Positions 1 to 6,628 of a stretch of DNA of 64,000 nt are shown here, piece after piece. The number at the start of each line of letters is the position of its first letter. Position 1 is the first letter of the stretch. The translations under genes and the position numbers were made by a program. The stretch comes from Microbacteriaceae bacterium (GTDB lineage Bacteria; Actinomycetota; Actinomycetes; Actinomycetales; Microbacteriaceae): NCBI GenBank assembly GCA_019639055.1, contig JAHBSP010000002.1, forward strand, positions 95,908-159,907, in the 5' to 3' direction. Below the pieces are notes generated by a model. That model was not told the origin of the DNA. It saw nothing but the letters and a program-made list of their open reading frames with translations, and did no database searches.

Positions 1-417
1 GTGCAGGGGCAAGACCCAGCTTCAGTTGCCTTTCAAGCGGTCCAGCACGCCATCGACTCCGGTGCAGATGTGGTTCTTGTAGACACCGCTGGACGTTTGC
101 AAACCAAGAGTGGGCTAATGGATGAGTTGGGCAAGATCCGCAGAGTTATCGAGAAACTTGTGCCGGTATCTGAGGTGTTGCTGGTCCTTGATGCTACAAC
201 CGGGCAGAACGGGCTAGCCCAGGCAGAGGCTTTTGTGGAAGTGGCCGGGGTAACCGGTCTGGTCCTGACCAAGCTGGATGGTAGCGCCAAGGGCGGTTTT
301 GTCATCCGTGTTCAGGAACAAACCAGTCTGCCGGTGAAACTTGTTGGTCAAGGTGAAGGTATTCGCGACCTAACAGGTTTTACTGCTCATGTTTTTGCGC
401 ACGACCTCGTCGCATAA
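1..417 (+). CDS. ftsY: Signal recognition particle receptor FtsY (C-terminal part)
   Basis: FtsY is the membrane-associated GTPase that receives SRP-bound ribosomes and delivers them to the Sec translocon. Only the last 138 residues are present; the gene begins before the window, so position 1 is not a real start. The GTPase motifs DTAGRLQ (G3), the ATTGQNG segment and TKLDGSAKGG (G4) are all visible, followed by the closing VGQGEGIRDL and a short tail typical of the family. Its stop lies inside the 3' end of the oppositely oriented DUF4349 gene, a tail-to-tail overlap of 38 bases. The partner GTPase Ffh is encoded 8 kb downstream. Confidence 0.95.
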   Translation: MQGQDPASVAFQAVQHAIDSGADVVLVDTAGRLQTKSGLMDELGKIRRVIEKLVPVSEVLLVLDATTGQNGLAQAEAFVEVAGVTGLVLTKLDGSAKGGFVIRVQEQTSLPVKLVGQGEGIRDLTGFTAHVFAHDLVA

Positions 418-1492
418 GCGCCACTACCAGCCAAATCACGCCAATCAAGGCTGCCCAAGGGATAACCCAACCGAGCGCTATTAGCATCCAGTTGAAGCCG
501 TTTACGAGGGAGTCCCAGCCTTTAGAAACGCCGTCAAGGAAACCGTTAGGGTTTGCTTTGGTGGCATCTAGCTGGCGCAGTTCGATGGTAACGCTAGACA
601 TCAGCACCTGGTCGGTGACGCTGTCTAGCTGTTCCTGAATCCATTGAATCTCTGTCTCGCGGTACGCGATTTCACGCTCAAGCTCCAGAGTCTCTGAGAG
701 ATTGGTTGCTTCCGGTAGTAGTTCACGTAGACGCTTTAGAACCTTTTCTGTGGTTTCTTGTGATTTACGTAAACTGGTGAATTCTTGGGAGCGATCCTGC
801 TCAGAAACATTCAAAGAAACTAGCTTGCCGATTTTATTCAGATCCTCAAGGTATTCATCCAATGAAATGTAGGGAATCTGGATTGAAAGGTAGGCGGTGT
901 TGGATTGTGTGTAACCGTTGCCAGGGTAAGGGTAGTAACCAATTTCTGATTTTTCCTGTGGGTTCACGGATGTTGAATCTGTTCCGTCGGTTGCGTAGCT
1001 GAGGTGAGAAATTCGGCCCATAATTTTGGTAACTTCAGCACGGACATCATTTATTGACTTAGTGAGGTCACTTACTTCAATCACTGCTGTAGCATTACGG
1101 GAAATCTCGTTCTCAGGGGGGACTAGTGAAAGCTCAGGATCATCCATCGATGGCGCGAACACTGGTTTCTTTGTGCCGGTTTTTGAGTCTGTATACCCAG
1201 GGGATACTTCAGAAGTTTGGTAAGCGGTGAATGAATTATTGCTGTCAGTCCGAACTAGTTCGCCATTATCGGCTGAGGTAGCTGTTTCTGAAGTATTTTG
1301 TGAATTCAGTAGAAGTGGTACACCGACGCCTGCTACTAGACTCAACACAGCAACAGCAGCAAAGCCGTATGTGGCAATTTCCAGTCTGCGCTTCTTCTTG
1401 GTACGCTCTGTGCCAATCTGTTGGAAAATTTGTTCCTCAAGCTTTCCAATGTTCTTTTCGGAGAGCTCAGGCAGTTTATTCTTTTTGCTCAT
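380..1492 (-). CDS. DUF4349 membrane protein, partner of the ECF sigma factor
   Basis: A 370-residue protein with a short basic cytoplasmic N-terminus, a membrane segment at about 42-62, a long outside region and a C-terminal membrane segment (GWVIPWAALIGVIWLVVALM) ending in basic residues. The outside region carries the DUF4349 pattern, with a helical, coiled-coil-like stretch (SLRKSQETTEKVLKRLREL onward). I chose ATG 1492, not an in-frame TTG 12 bases earlier, because GAGGTG lies about 7 bases upstream. The start falls directly after the sigma-factor stop, so the two are translationally coupled. Position and topology suggest that it senses envelope state and holds or tunes the sigma factor, but no recognised anti-sigma domain is visible; that role is inference. 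Confidence 0.75.
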   Translation of the reverse strand: MSKKNKLPELSEKNIGKLEEQIFQQIGTERTKKKRRLEIATYGFAAVAVLSLVAGVGVPLLLNSQNTSETATSADNGELVRTDSNNSFTAYQTSEVSPGYTDSKTGTKKPVFAPSMDDPELSLVPPENEISRNATAVIEVSDLTKSINDVRAEVTKIMGRISHLSYATDGTDSTSVNPQEKSEIGYYPYPGNGYTQSNTAYLSIQIPYISLDEYLEDLNKIGKLVSLNVSEQDRSQEFTSLRKSQETTEKVLKRLRELLPEATNLSETLELEREIAYRETEIQWIQEQLDSVTDQVLMSSVTIELRQLDATKANPNGFLDGVSKGWDSLVNGFNWMLIALGWVIPWAALIGVIWLVVALMRRGRAQKHEQ

Positions 1493-1493
1493 C

Positions 1494-2045
1494 TCACACC
1501 TCAAGTTGTCTTAGCCGAGCACGAATTCTCGACAGTCTATTTCGCACAGTTCCCTGACTTACTCCGAGACTTTTTGCGGCATCCTCGTATTTGAATTCTT
1601 CAACCAGGCACAGCTGGAAAATTTGCCGATCGATTTCGCTTAGCTCAGTTACTTCTTTCAGAATCATTTCTACGAGCAGGTTATTTTCTGCCGTCCCATC
1701 AGCGGTATTTTTTTCCTCTTGATGTTCCTCAGAAATTTCTGCAGTTTCATGGATTCTGAAATGCTTTCTGCGCGCATTGGCGGCTTGCTTTCGAGCAATT
1801 TCGGTTAGCCAGGGAAGTAGTGATTCTCCGAGTAACTCAAATTTCGACAGTTTCCGCCAAGCGATTAGGAAAGTTTCTTGGGTTAGATCTTCAGCAAGTT
1901 GCTGATCTCCTGTGGAGGCATATGCCACCCAGAAGACTCGTTTCACATGCTTTCGATATAACTGCGAGAAGGCGCGTTCACTACCTTTCGCGGCCTGATT
2001 TATCAGGTCACGGTCGGTTAGTGGAGCATCTTCTATTGTTTCCGT
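1494..2045 (-). CDS. ECF-type RNA polymerase sigma factor with no canonical start codon
   Basis: This is a sigma-70 family ECF factor. Region 2 is clear (LAEDLTQETFLIAW) and region 4 ends with a helix-turn-helix (AAKSLGVSQGTVRNRLSRIRARL). The first ATG/GTG/TTG in frame is GTG 1946, which would remove the start of region 2. Yet the reading frame stays open to TGA at 2051-2049 and encodes the expected beginning (DRDLINQAAKGSERAFSQLY). In that extension only non-canonical codons (ACG 2045, ATA 2036, CTG 2006) are available, although GAGG sits just upstream. I give the interval from ACG 2045; the true start is unresolved. The DUF4349 gene follows immediately and probably regulates it. Confidence 0.8.
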   Translation of the reverse strand, partial: TETIEDAPLTDRDLINQAAKGSERAFSQLYRKHVKRVFWVAYASTGDQQLAEDLTQETFLIAWRKLSKFELLGESLLPWLTEIARKQAANARRKHFRIHETAEISEEHQEEKNTADGTAENNLLVEMILKEVTELSEIDRQIFQLCLVEEFKYEDAAKSLGVSQGTVRNRLSRIRARLRQLEV

Positions 2046-2136
2046 AAGTCAGTTCCTCTGTTTTGTTCTTAACTTGTTCAGTGTGCTGAATACGTTAATC
2101 GTCTCAAAAATCATCTGAATAGGGAGGAAAAATATC

Positions 2137-2295
2137 TTAACGACCGAAAAGCGAGGAGAAAAACCCGGTCTTTTCTGTTTCGTGACCCTGACAGCGGGCC
2201 GAATCGGGGACACCTTGAAGCGCTTCTTCGATATGCTCTCCGCAACCACTCCAGGTAGCTTTACCGCATTCTGAGCATTTGATTTGTTGGCACAT
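2137..2295 (-). CDS. Small Cys-rich probable zinc-binding protein (52 aa)
   Basis: A short gene reading MCQQIKCSECGKATWSGCGE at its start and ending FFSSLFGR. Cysteines at positions 2, 7, 10, 18 and 35 plus a histidine at 21 look like a small zinc ribbon. I recall similar 50-70 residue proteins with CxxCGKxTWxGCGxH in Microbacteriaceae and other Actinobacteria, but their function is unknown to me. AAAGG lies about 9 bases before ATG 2295. It is 22 bases downstream of the CstR-type repressor gene on the same strand, so it may be the last gene of the persulfide-response operon; that link is inference. Confidence 0.7.
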   Translation of the reverse strand: MCQQIKCSECGKATWSGCGEHIEEALQGVPDSARCQGHETEKTGFFSSLFGR

Positions 2296-2317
2296 AGTTG
2301 TTTTACCTTTTCTCTCG

Positions 2318-2602
2318 CTAAGCGAGCATCATAAATAGTTTTTCTAAATCTTCTGTGGTGAGAGCGTCTGCGTCATTGAAAGTGGCATCCTCAGTGGGGC
2401 CCGAAATGCAATCTCGCATAGCAGTAGCGACAATCTTGTAGCCGGCTCTGTTTAGTGCGCTAGAGACCGCGGAGAGTTGAGTGACAACTTCTTTACAGGA
2501 TGCGCCACTCTCGATAGCGGCAATAACCGAATCAAGCTGCCCTCGTGCTCTGCGTAAACGATTGGATATGGCCTTGATGTCTTCCTTATTTTTTGTGGAC
2601 AT
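2318..2602 (-). CDS. CsoR/CstR-family (DUF156) repressor, persulfide-sensing type
   Basis: A 94-residue all-helical repressor of the CsoR/FrmR/CstR family. The two family cysteines are present (C36 in GASCKEVV, C65 in AMRDC). The histidine that completes the copper site in CsoR, four residues before the second cysteine, is alanine here. A Cys-Cys pair without histidine is the CstR pattern, in which sulfane sulfur crosslinks the cysteines and releases DNA. It follows a CoA-disulfide reductase-rhodanese gene by 3 bases, the usual CstR setting. The G/C-rich palindrome at 4533-4548 in the operon promoter is its likely operator. Assignment to the family is firm; the choice of sulfur over metal rests on the missing histidine and the neighbours. 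Confidence 0.88.
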   Translation of the reverse strand: MSTKNKEDIKAISNRLRRARGQLDSVIAAIESGASCKEVVTQLSAVSSALNRAGYKIVATAMRDCISGPTEDATFNDADALTTEDLEKLFMMLA

Positions 2603-2605
2603 TTG

Positions 2606-4267
2606 CTACTTCCTCTCAAGTGTTTTCAGGTCTGGGCGCATATTCCATAGTGTAAGAGCACCACCGGATAAGCTAGCCGATTCAAAGCCTGCATTTACAA
2701 GTATTCGGTGCGCGATATAGGAACGCACTCCTGATTGGCACATTACTCTCACTCTGCGTCCCTTTGCCAAACTGCGCGCTTCATCTATTCGATCACGCAA
2801 CTCAATATGGGGGATGTTTATTGCATTTTTTAGATGCCCGGTTGCAAATTCGTCGGCAGTGCGCACATCTAGCAGTAGCGAATCCGCGAGTTCAGATTCA
2901 ATGTTCTCTACGTGCCAAAGTTGAAGCTGCCCACTCATCACATTGTTTCCGATCATTCCAAGCATATTAATTGGGTCTTTCGCGCTTCCATAGGGTGGGG
3001 AATAGGCGAGGTCAAGATCAATCAGATCGGTAATTTTTGCGCCAAATTTGATAGCGGTGGCAATAACATCAATTCTTTTATCAACACCTGCTTCTCCAAT
3101 TGCCTGCGCACCGAGCAGTTTTCCGTTGCCCTTTTCAAAATGAACAATCATGTGAATCTGCTTTGCACTAGGGAAATAGGAGGCATGGTGGTTGGGATGC
3201 GTGTGTAGCGTCTCGTAATTGATTCCAGCGCTCTCAAGTGCTTGCCTATTCGCGCCGGTCATCGCTACCGTCTGCGTGCCAACCCTAACAATTGCTGTGC
3301 CCAGTAGTTCCGGGAGCTGCTGCAAGCGGGTTTCGTGATTTTGGTAAATGTTGTCGGCCACTATTCTCCCGGCACGGTTGGCAGGTCCGGCAAGTGCAAC
3401 CGGACGCCTGGCGGCAGTTACTGCGCTCGTGGAAATAACAGCGTCACCTATTGCCCAAACGTTTGGGAGATTCGTGCGGCCGTAAACATCGGTAATTACC
3501 GCGCCGCGGTCGTTTTCGATGCCGGCATCGGTGAATACTGAAGTGTCCGGTTTGACTCCCGCGGAAACTATCAGCAAATCTGCCTGCACTTCCTTGCCGT
3601 TGCTTAGCGTTATCCGATTGCCATCGATAGCGCTCGCGGTAACTCCGATATGCACATCAACTCCAGCTTCACGGAGTGCATCCTCAGCGAATCTGGCAAT
3701 TTCTGTTTCAAGAGGAGGGAGTATGTGATCGGCCATTTCTATGATGCTGGTTTCAACTCCACGCATTGCAAGTGCTTCAGCGACCTCTACACCAATAAAA
3801 CCCGCACCGAGGACTGCTGCTGTTTTTACTCCGGCAGATACTTCGGCATCTATGGCCAATGCATCTGGAACGGTGCGTAATACGAATGCATTAGCAGTTT
3901 CTAACCCCGGAATTGGTGGTTTTGCTGGGGACGCACCTGGAGAGATAATCAGTTCATCGTATGTGATTGTTTCCACGCCGGCTGGGCCAATAACCGATAG
4001 GTTCTTTGCCACATGGTCGATTGCGACCACTTCAATACCGGTGCGCACATCAATGTTTAGCGACTCTTTCAGTGTCTCCGGGGTCTGCACTAGAAGTTTT
4101 GAGCGGTCAATAATCTCGCCGGAGATGAAGTAAGGAAGCCCACAGTTTGCGTATGAAACATGCTCTCCTTTTTCAAGAACTATGATTTCGCTTTTCTCAT
4201 CTAGTCTTCGAAAACGTGCGGCAGCGCTCATTCCACCTGCAACACCGCCAACAATTACCAAACGCAT
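2606..4267 (-). CDS. CoA-disulfide/persulfide reductase with C-terminal rhodanese domain
   Basis: A 553-residue flavoprotein of the CoADR-RHD type, which reduces CoA disulfide or CoA persulfide with NAD(P)H and handles sulfane sulfur. The N-terminal FAD site is VIVGGVAGGMSAAAR; the single redox cysteine is C42 in YANCGLPY; the NAD site is AVLGAGFIGVEVAEAL; and APPYGSAKDP-like dimer residues (YSPPYGSAKDP) occur near residue 435. The last about 100 residues are a rhodanese domain with the active loop MCQSGVRS. I chose ATG 4267 over an upstream in-frame codon because the FAD motif starts directly after it. Its ATG overlaps the stop of the DUF2892 gene by one base, so the two are coupled. Confidence 0.92.
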   Translation of the reverse strand: MRLVIVGGVAGGMSAAARFRRLDEKSEIIVLEKGEHVSYANCGLPYFISGEIIDRSKLLVQTPETLKESLNIDVRTGIEVVAIDHVAKNLSVIGPAGVETITYDELIISPGASPAKPPIPGLETANAFVLRTVPDALAIDAEVSAGVKTAAVLGAGFIGVEVAEALAMRGVETSIIEMADHILPPLETEIARFAEDALREAGVDVHIGVTASAIDGNRITLSNGKEVQADLLIVSAGVKPDTSVFTDAGIENDRGAVITDVYGRTNLPNVWAIGDAVISTSAVTAARRPVALAGPANRAGRIVADNIYQNHETRLQQLPELLGTAIVRVGTQTVAMTGANRQALESAGINYETLHTHPNHHASYFPSAKQIHMIVHFEKGNGKLLGAQAIGEAGVDKRIDVIATAIKFGAKITDLIDLDLAYSPPYGSAKDPINMLGMIGNNVMSGQLQLWHVENIESELADSLLLDVRTADEFATGHLKNAINIPHIELRDRIDEARSLAKGRRVRVMCQSGVRSYIAHRILVNAGFESASLSGGALTLWNMRPDLKTLERK

Positions 4268-4518
4268 TACTGATCCCCTGGTTGAGAAAGTGTGCAACTG
4301 GCGATTTCTTTACCACGGAGCGGTAGGCCAAAGAGCGGGGCTAATAGGCAAAGGTCTAGAGCAGCTGTTGCTAGAAATAATGCGGCAGGTACCAGCAGCA
4401 GTAGCCACCAACCTGCTCCCAGTGAAAATGTGAAACTGACGAGAACTACAGCCAGTGCTATGCGCACAATTCTGCCGGTTGTTGATGCAAGGCATGCGAT
4501 TGGGTGTTTTGGGTTCAT
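4267..4518 (-). CDS. YgaP-like DUF2892 small membrane protein
   Basis: An 83-residue protein with two membrane segments (roughly residues 17-36 and 39-59) and the N-terminal pattern NPKHPIACLASTTGRIVRIAL, resembling the DUF2892 domain that is fused to rhodanese in YgaP. Such domains accompany sulfur-transfer enzymes and may move thiosulfate, cyanide or sulfide-related species across the membrane; the substrate is not established. It is the first gene of the operon with the CoA-disulfide reductase and CstR-type repressor. There is no Shine-Dalgarno sequence: ATG 4518 lies 6 bases after a TAGAAT -10 box, indicating leaderless translation. A cysteine near the C-terminus (IASC) might take part in sulfur transfer, but this is speculative. 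Confidence 0.8.
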   Translation of the reverse strand: MNPKHPIACLASTTGRIVRIALAVVLVSFTFSLGAGWWLLLLVPAALFLATAALDLCLLAPLFGLPLRGKEIASCTLSQPGDQ

Positions 4519-4524
4519 ACTGAC

Positions 4525-4555
4525 ATTCTAGGATACCCCCGGGGGTATTTGTCAA
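4525..4555 (-). promoter_or_regulatory. Leaderless promoter of the persulfide-response operon
   Basis: Reading on the minus strand there is TTGACA (4555-4550), a 19-base spacer and TAGAAT (4530-4525), then 6 bases to ATG 4518. This is a good sigma-A-type promoter whose transcript would begin at or next to the start codon. The long spacer is filled by the palindromic operator. Confidence 0.8.
4533..4548. promoter_or_regulatory. Perfect 16-bp palindrome, probable CstR operator
   Basis: ATACCCCCGGGGGTAT is perfectly self-complementary and lies between the -35 and -10 boxes. CsoR and CstR repressors are known to bind AT-flanked runs of C and G of this kind. Binding here would block RNA polymerase directly, giving autoregulation by the repressor at 2318-2602. 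Confidence 0.82.
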
Positions 4556-4556
4556 A

Positions 4557-4985
4557 TTAGTAATTCTTCAGTTGTTTTACTATCTCCACATCAGCAGGAA
4601 CCCATTCGAGATCGCCTAAATCCTTGACTGGCACGTACTGCAGTTCTAGGTGCTCGAGCGCTTTCGGAACGCTACCTTCCACAAATTCACAAATGTAGCT
4701 GTAAAGGTGCATTCGTCCGTGGGGGTATTCATGCTCGTTATCGTGGTAAGGCTTTATAACGCGGATTCGCGCATCTAATTCTTCGGAGATTTCTCTAATA
4801 AGCGCGGTTTCATTGTCTTCACCGGGATCAACTTTGCCTCCTGGAAACTCCCAGAAACCGTGATAAAACTTATCACCGCGCTTCGCGCAAAGCACTGAAC
4901 CGCCATCGAAAATGATAGCCGCCACTACTGGCTGGATGAAGTTCGGGTCTTTGAGGTTGTTTTCATCTTTTACTTCATTGCTCAT
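4557..4985 (-). CDS. Nudix hydrolase, MutT/8-oxo-dGTPase type
   Basis: A 142-residue Nudix pyrophosphohydrolase. The Nudix box is complete (GGKVDPGEDN then ALIREISEEL), with the preceding WEFPGGK that is typical of MutT-like enzymes removing oxidised nucleotides such as 8-oxo-dGTP. It may equally act on another nucleoside diphosphate derivative. GAGGAG lies 7 bases before ATG 4985, and the start overlaps the stop of the small upstream membrane-protein gene (TAATG), so the two are coupled. Its stop lies directly next to the -35 box of the persulfide operon. Confidence 0.9.
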   Translation of the reverse strand: MSNEVKDENNLKDPNFIQPVVAAIIFDGGSVLCAKRGDKFYHGFWEFPGGKVDPGEDNETALIREISEELDARIRVIKPYHDNEHEYPHGRMHLYSYICEFVEGSVPKALEHLELQYVPVKDLGDLEWVPADVEIVKQLKNY

Positions 4986-5185
4986 TATTGATCTCCTCGG
5001 TAGCCCGAGTAGTAGTGGTGATAAATGTCATCTTCTTCTCCTGGGTAAGCATCACCCTTTGCTGCTTTAGGCCCGCCCTTAAAATCTATGGATTTAATTT
5101 CTTCAACACTCTTTACCGCCATAGAAATGGCGTAAACAGATAAGAGAAACATCCCCAGAATAAACTGCTTAAAAAACCTAAACAT
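4985..5185 (-). CDS. Small single-pass membrane protein (66 aa), unknown
   Basis: Not recognised. The N-terminus has two basic residues and a hydrophobic helix (FFKQFILGMFLLSVYAISMA), followed by a polar acidic tail rich in Tyr, His and Gly (YPGEEDDIYHHYYSGYRGDQ). It lies between the FAD oxidoreductase (12 bases upstream) and the Nudix gene, whose ATG overlaps its stop. GAGG about 10 bases before ATG 5185 supports translation. Operon position supports a real gene; no function can be given. Confidence 0.6.
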   Translation of the reverse strand: MFRFFKQFILGMFLLSVYAISMAVKSVEEIKSIDFKGGPKAAKGDAYPGEEDDIYHHYYSGYRGDQ

Positions 5186-5197
5186 CTTGGTCGCGCC

Positions 5198-6604
5198 TCA
5201 TCTTCCCGCTAACAAATTCGCTAATTTAGCGAACACTGATGTTTTATCACCACCCGCTGACTCGCTTTTATCCGCCAGCCGGTATCCGAGGTAAACGCTC
5301 TGAATACCGATCCAGCGCAACGGTTCAGGCTCCCAAAATCTTGCTTCCTGATTAACCCAGGGCAGAGTCGTGAGTTCAGTCTCACGTCCAGTTATTAAAT
5401 CTGCCATGGTGCGTCCGGCCAGGTTGGTGGCAGCAACCCCTGTGCCAACGTATCCTCCTGCCCAGGCCATTCCGCTTCCGGGATGTAGCCCCAGAGTTGC
5501 TCTCCAAGTGCGCGGCACCCCTAGAACCCCGCTCCAGCCATAATCGACACCGATGCCTGAAAGTGCAGGGAACCATGTTTTCACCACATTACTGAGCTGC
5601 TCAACAGTTTCTGGTGCAATATCGCCACTCGCATTTACTTCCGAACCAAAGCGGTAGGGTTTCCCTCTGCCACCAATAGCAATCCGATTATCCTTTGTTC
5701 GCTGAGCGTAAGAGTAAATGTGCGCAGCGTCCTCAACCGTGTCGTAGCCAGACCAGCCGATTTCATTCCAGAGATTTTCAGGGATTTCTTCGGTAACAAT
5801 CATCGATGAATTGAGCGGAAGCCACTGCCGTTTAAGACCTTTCAAAAGTGTTGTAAACCCTTCAGTTGCACGAAGCACCACTTGTGCCTGTACCTCACCC
5901 TTCTCCGTAATCACGGTAGGAAGTTTAGGTCCTGGGCCAATTGGGTCATCGGGTTCGCGGCCAGGAATAATTTGACTGGTAATAGTGCCCTCATGGATAC
6001 GTACGCCCATTTTTCGCAAGACATTTGCTAGTCCAGAGGCCAACTTGGCAGGGTGGATTCTTGCACAGTCTGGAAGCCACAGACCACCGAGGGTATCTGA
6101 AATATTTATGTGCTCTTGGCTCTCTTTTGCGCTTAGGCGTTGCCAACCTTCTTCAGGTAGTGCGCTCTCAAAAACTTTACTGGTGCGCTGCATAGCCGCG
6201 GGTGTACGTGCCACCATAAGTGACCCGCCCTTGAAAATATCAGCGTCTATACCTTCAGCTTCAGCAACTCGGATGACTTCAGCAACAGTGTCATTCATCG
6301 CTAGCTGAAATCTTTTTGTCGCCTCAACGCCAAACTTTTTCAGATACCACTCATGACCGCCGGTGATGGTGTTTGTAAGCCAGCCACCGTTTCTTCCGGA
6401 TGCACCAAAACCGGCAAATCTGGCCTCAATAATGCGAATATCGAGACTCGGGTCAAGTTTTTTCAGATAGTAAGCGGTCCACATTCCTGTGAAACCCGCG
6501 CCAACGATTACGACATCGCAAGTTAGTGACCCTTGCAAAATATCGCTGGGTTCTGGTTCACCGATTTGATTCCACCAGTGAGATACGGCGTGAACTTTAC
6601 TCAT
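5198..6604 (-). CDS. FAD-dependent oxidoreductase (DAO family)
   Basis: A 468-residue D-amino-acid-oxidase-fold enzyme resembling actinobacterial gamma-glutamylputrescine oxidase-like proteins. The FAD motif is VVIVGAGFTGMWTAYYL near residue 32, followed by EARFAGFGASGRNGGW, the segment that in related enzymes contacts the flavin. The C-terminal part carries GGYVGTGVAATNLAGRT, which closes the FAD site. It probably oxidises a C-N bond in an amine or amino acid; the substrate cannot be read from sequence. I chose ATG 6604 (MSKVHAVSHWW) because upstream in-frame codons run into the divergent dehydrogenase gene. No Shine-Dalgarno is seen, but TAGCCT lies 7 bases before the ATG. Confidence 0.88.
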   Translation of the reverse strand: MSKVHAVSHWWNQIGEPEPSDILQGSLTCDVVIVGAGFTGMWTAYYLKKLDPSLDIRIIEARFAGFGASGRNGGWLTNTITGGHEWYLKKFGVEATKRFQLAMNDTVAEVIRVAEAEGIDADIFKGGSLMVARTPAAMQRTSKVFESALPEEGWQRLSAKESQEHINISDTLGGLWLPDCARIHPAKLASGLANVLRKMGVRIHEGTITSQIIPGREPDDPIGPGPKLPTVITEKGEVQAQVVLRATEGFTTLLKGLKRQWLPLNSSMIVTEEIPENLWNEIGWSGYDTVEDAAHIYSYAQRTKDNRIAIGGRGKPYRFGSEVNASGDIAPETVEQLSNVVKTWFPALSGIGVDYGWSGVLGVPRTWRATLGLHPGSGMAWAGGYVGTGVAATNLAGRTMADLITGRETELTTLPWVNQEARFWEPEPLRWIGIQSVYLGYRLADKSESAGGDKTSVFAKLANLLAGR

Positions 6605-6628
6605 TATTCTGAGGCTAACATTAGATGT
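6605..6628. promoter_or_regulatory. 24-bp divergent region with overlapping leaderless -10 boxes
   Basis: Two divergent start codons are only 24 bases apart. On the plus strand TAACAT (6616-6621) lies 7 bases before ATG 6629; on the minus strand TAGCCT (6617-6612) lies 7 bases before ATG 6604. The hexamers overlap by two bases. Neither gene has a Shine-Dalgarno sequence, and -35 elements would have to lie inside the other gene. Polymerase should be able to occupy only one promoter at a time. Confidence 0.6.

Noticed and set aside
2049..2249. 66-codon minus-strand frame overlapping the Cys-rich gene
   Set aside because: A different frame of the same strand; the frame from ATG 2295 has the ribosome site and patterned cysteines.
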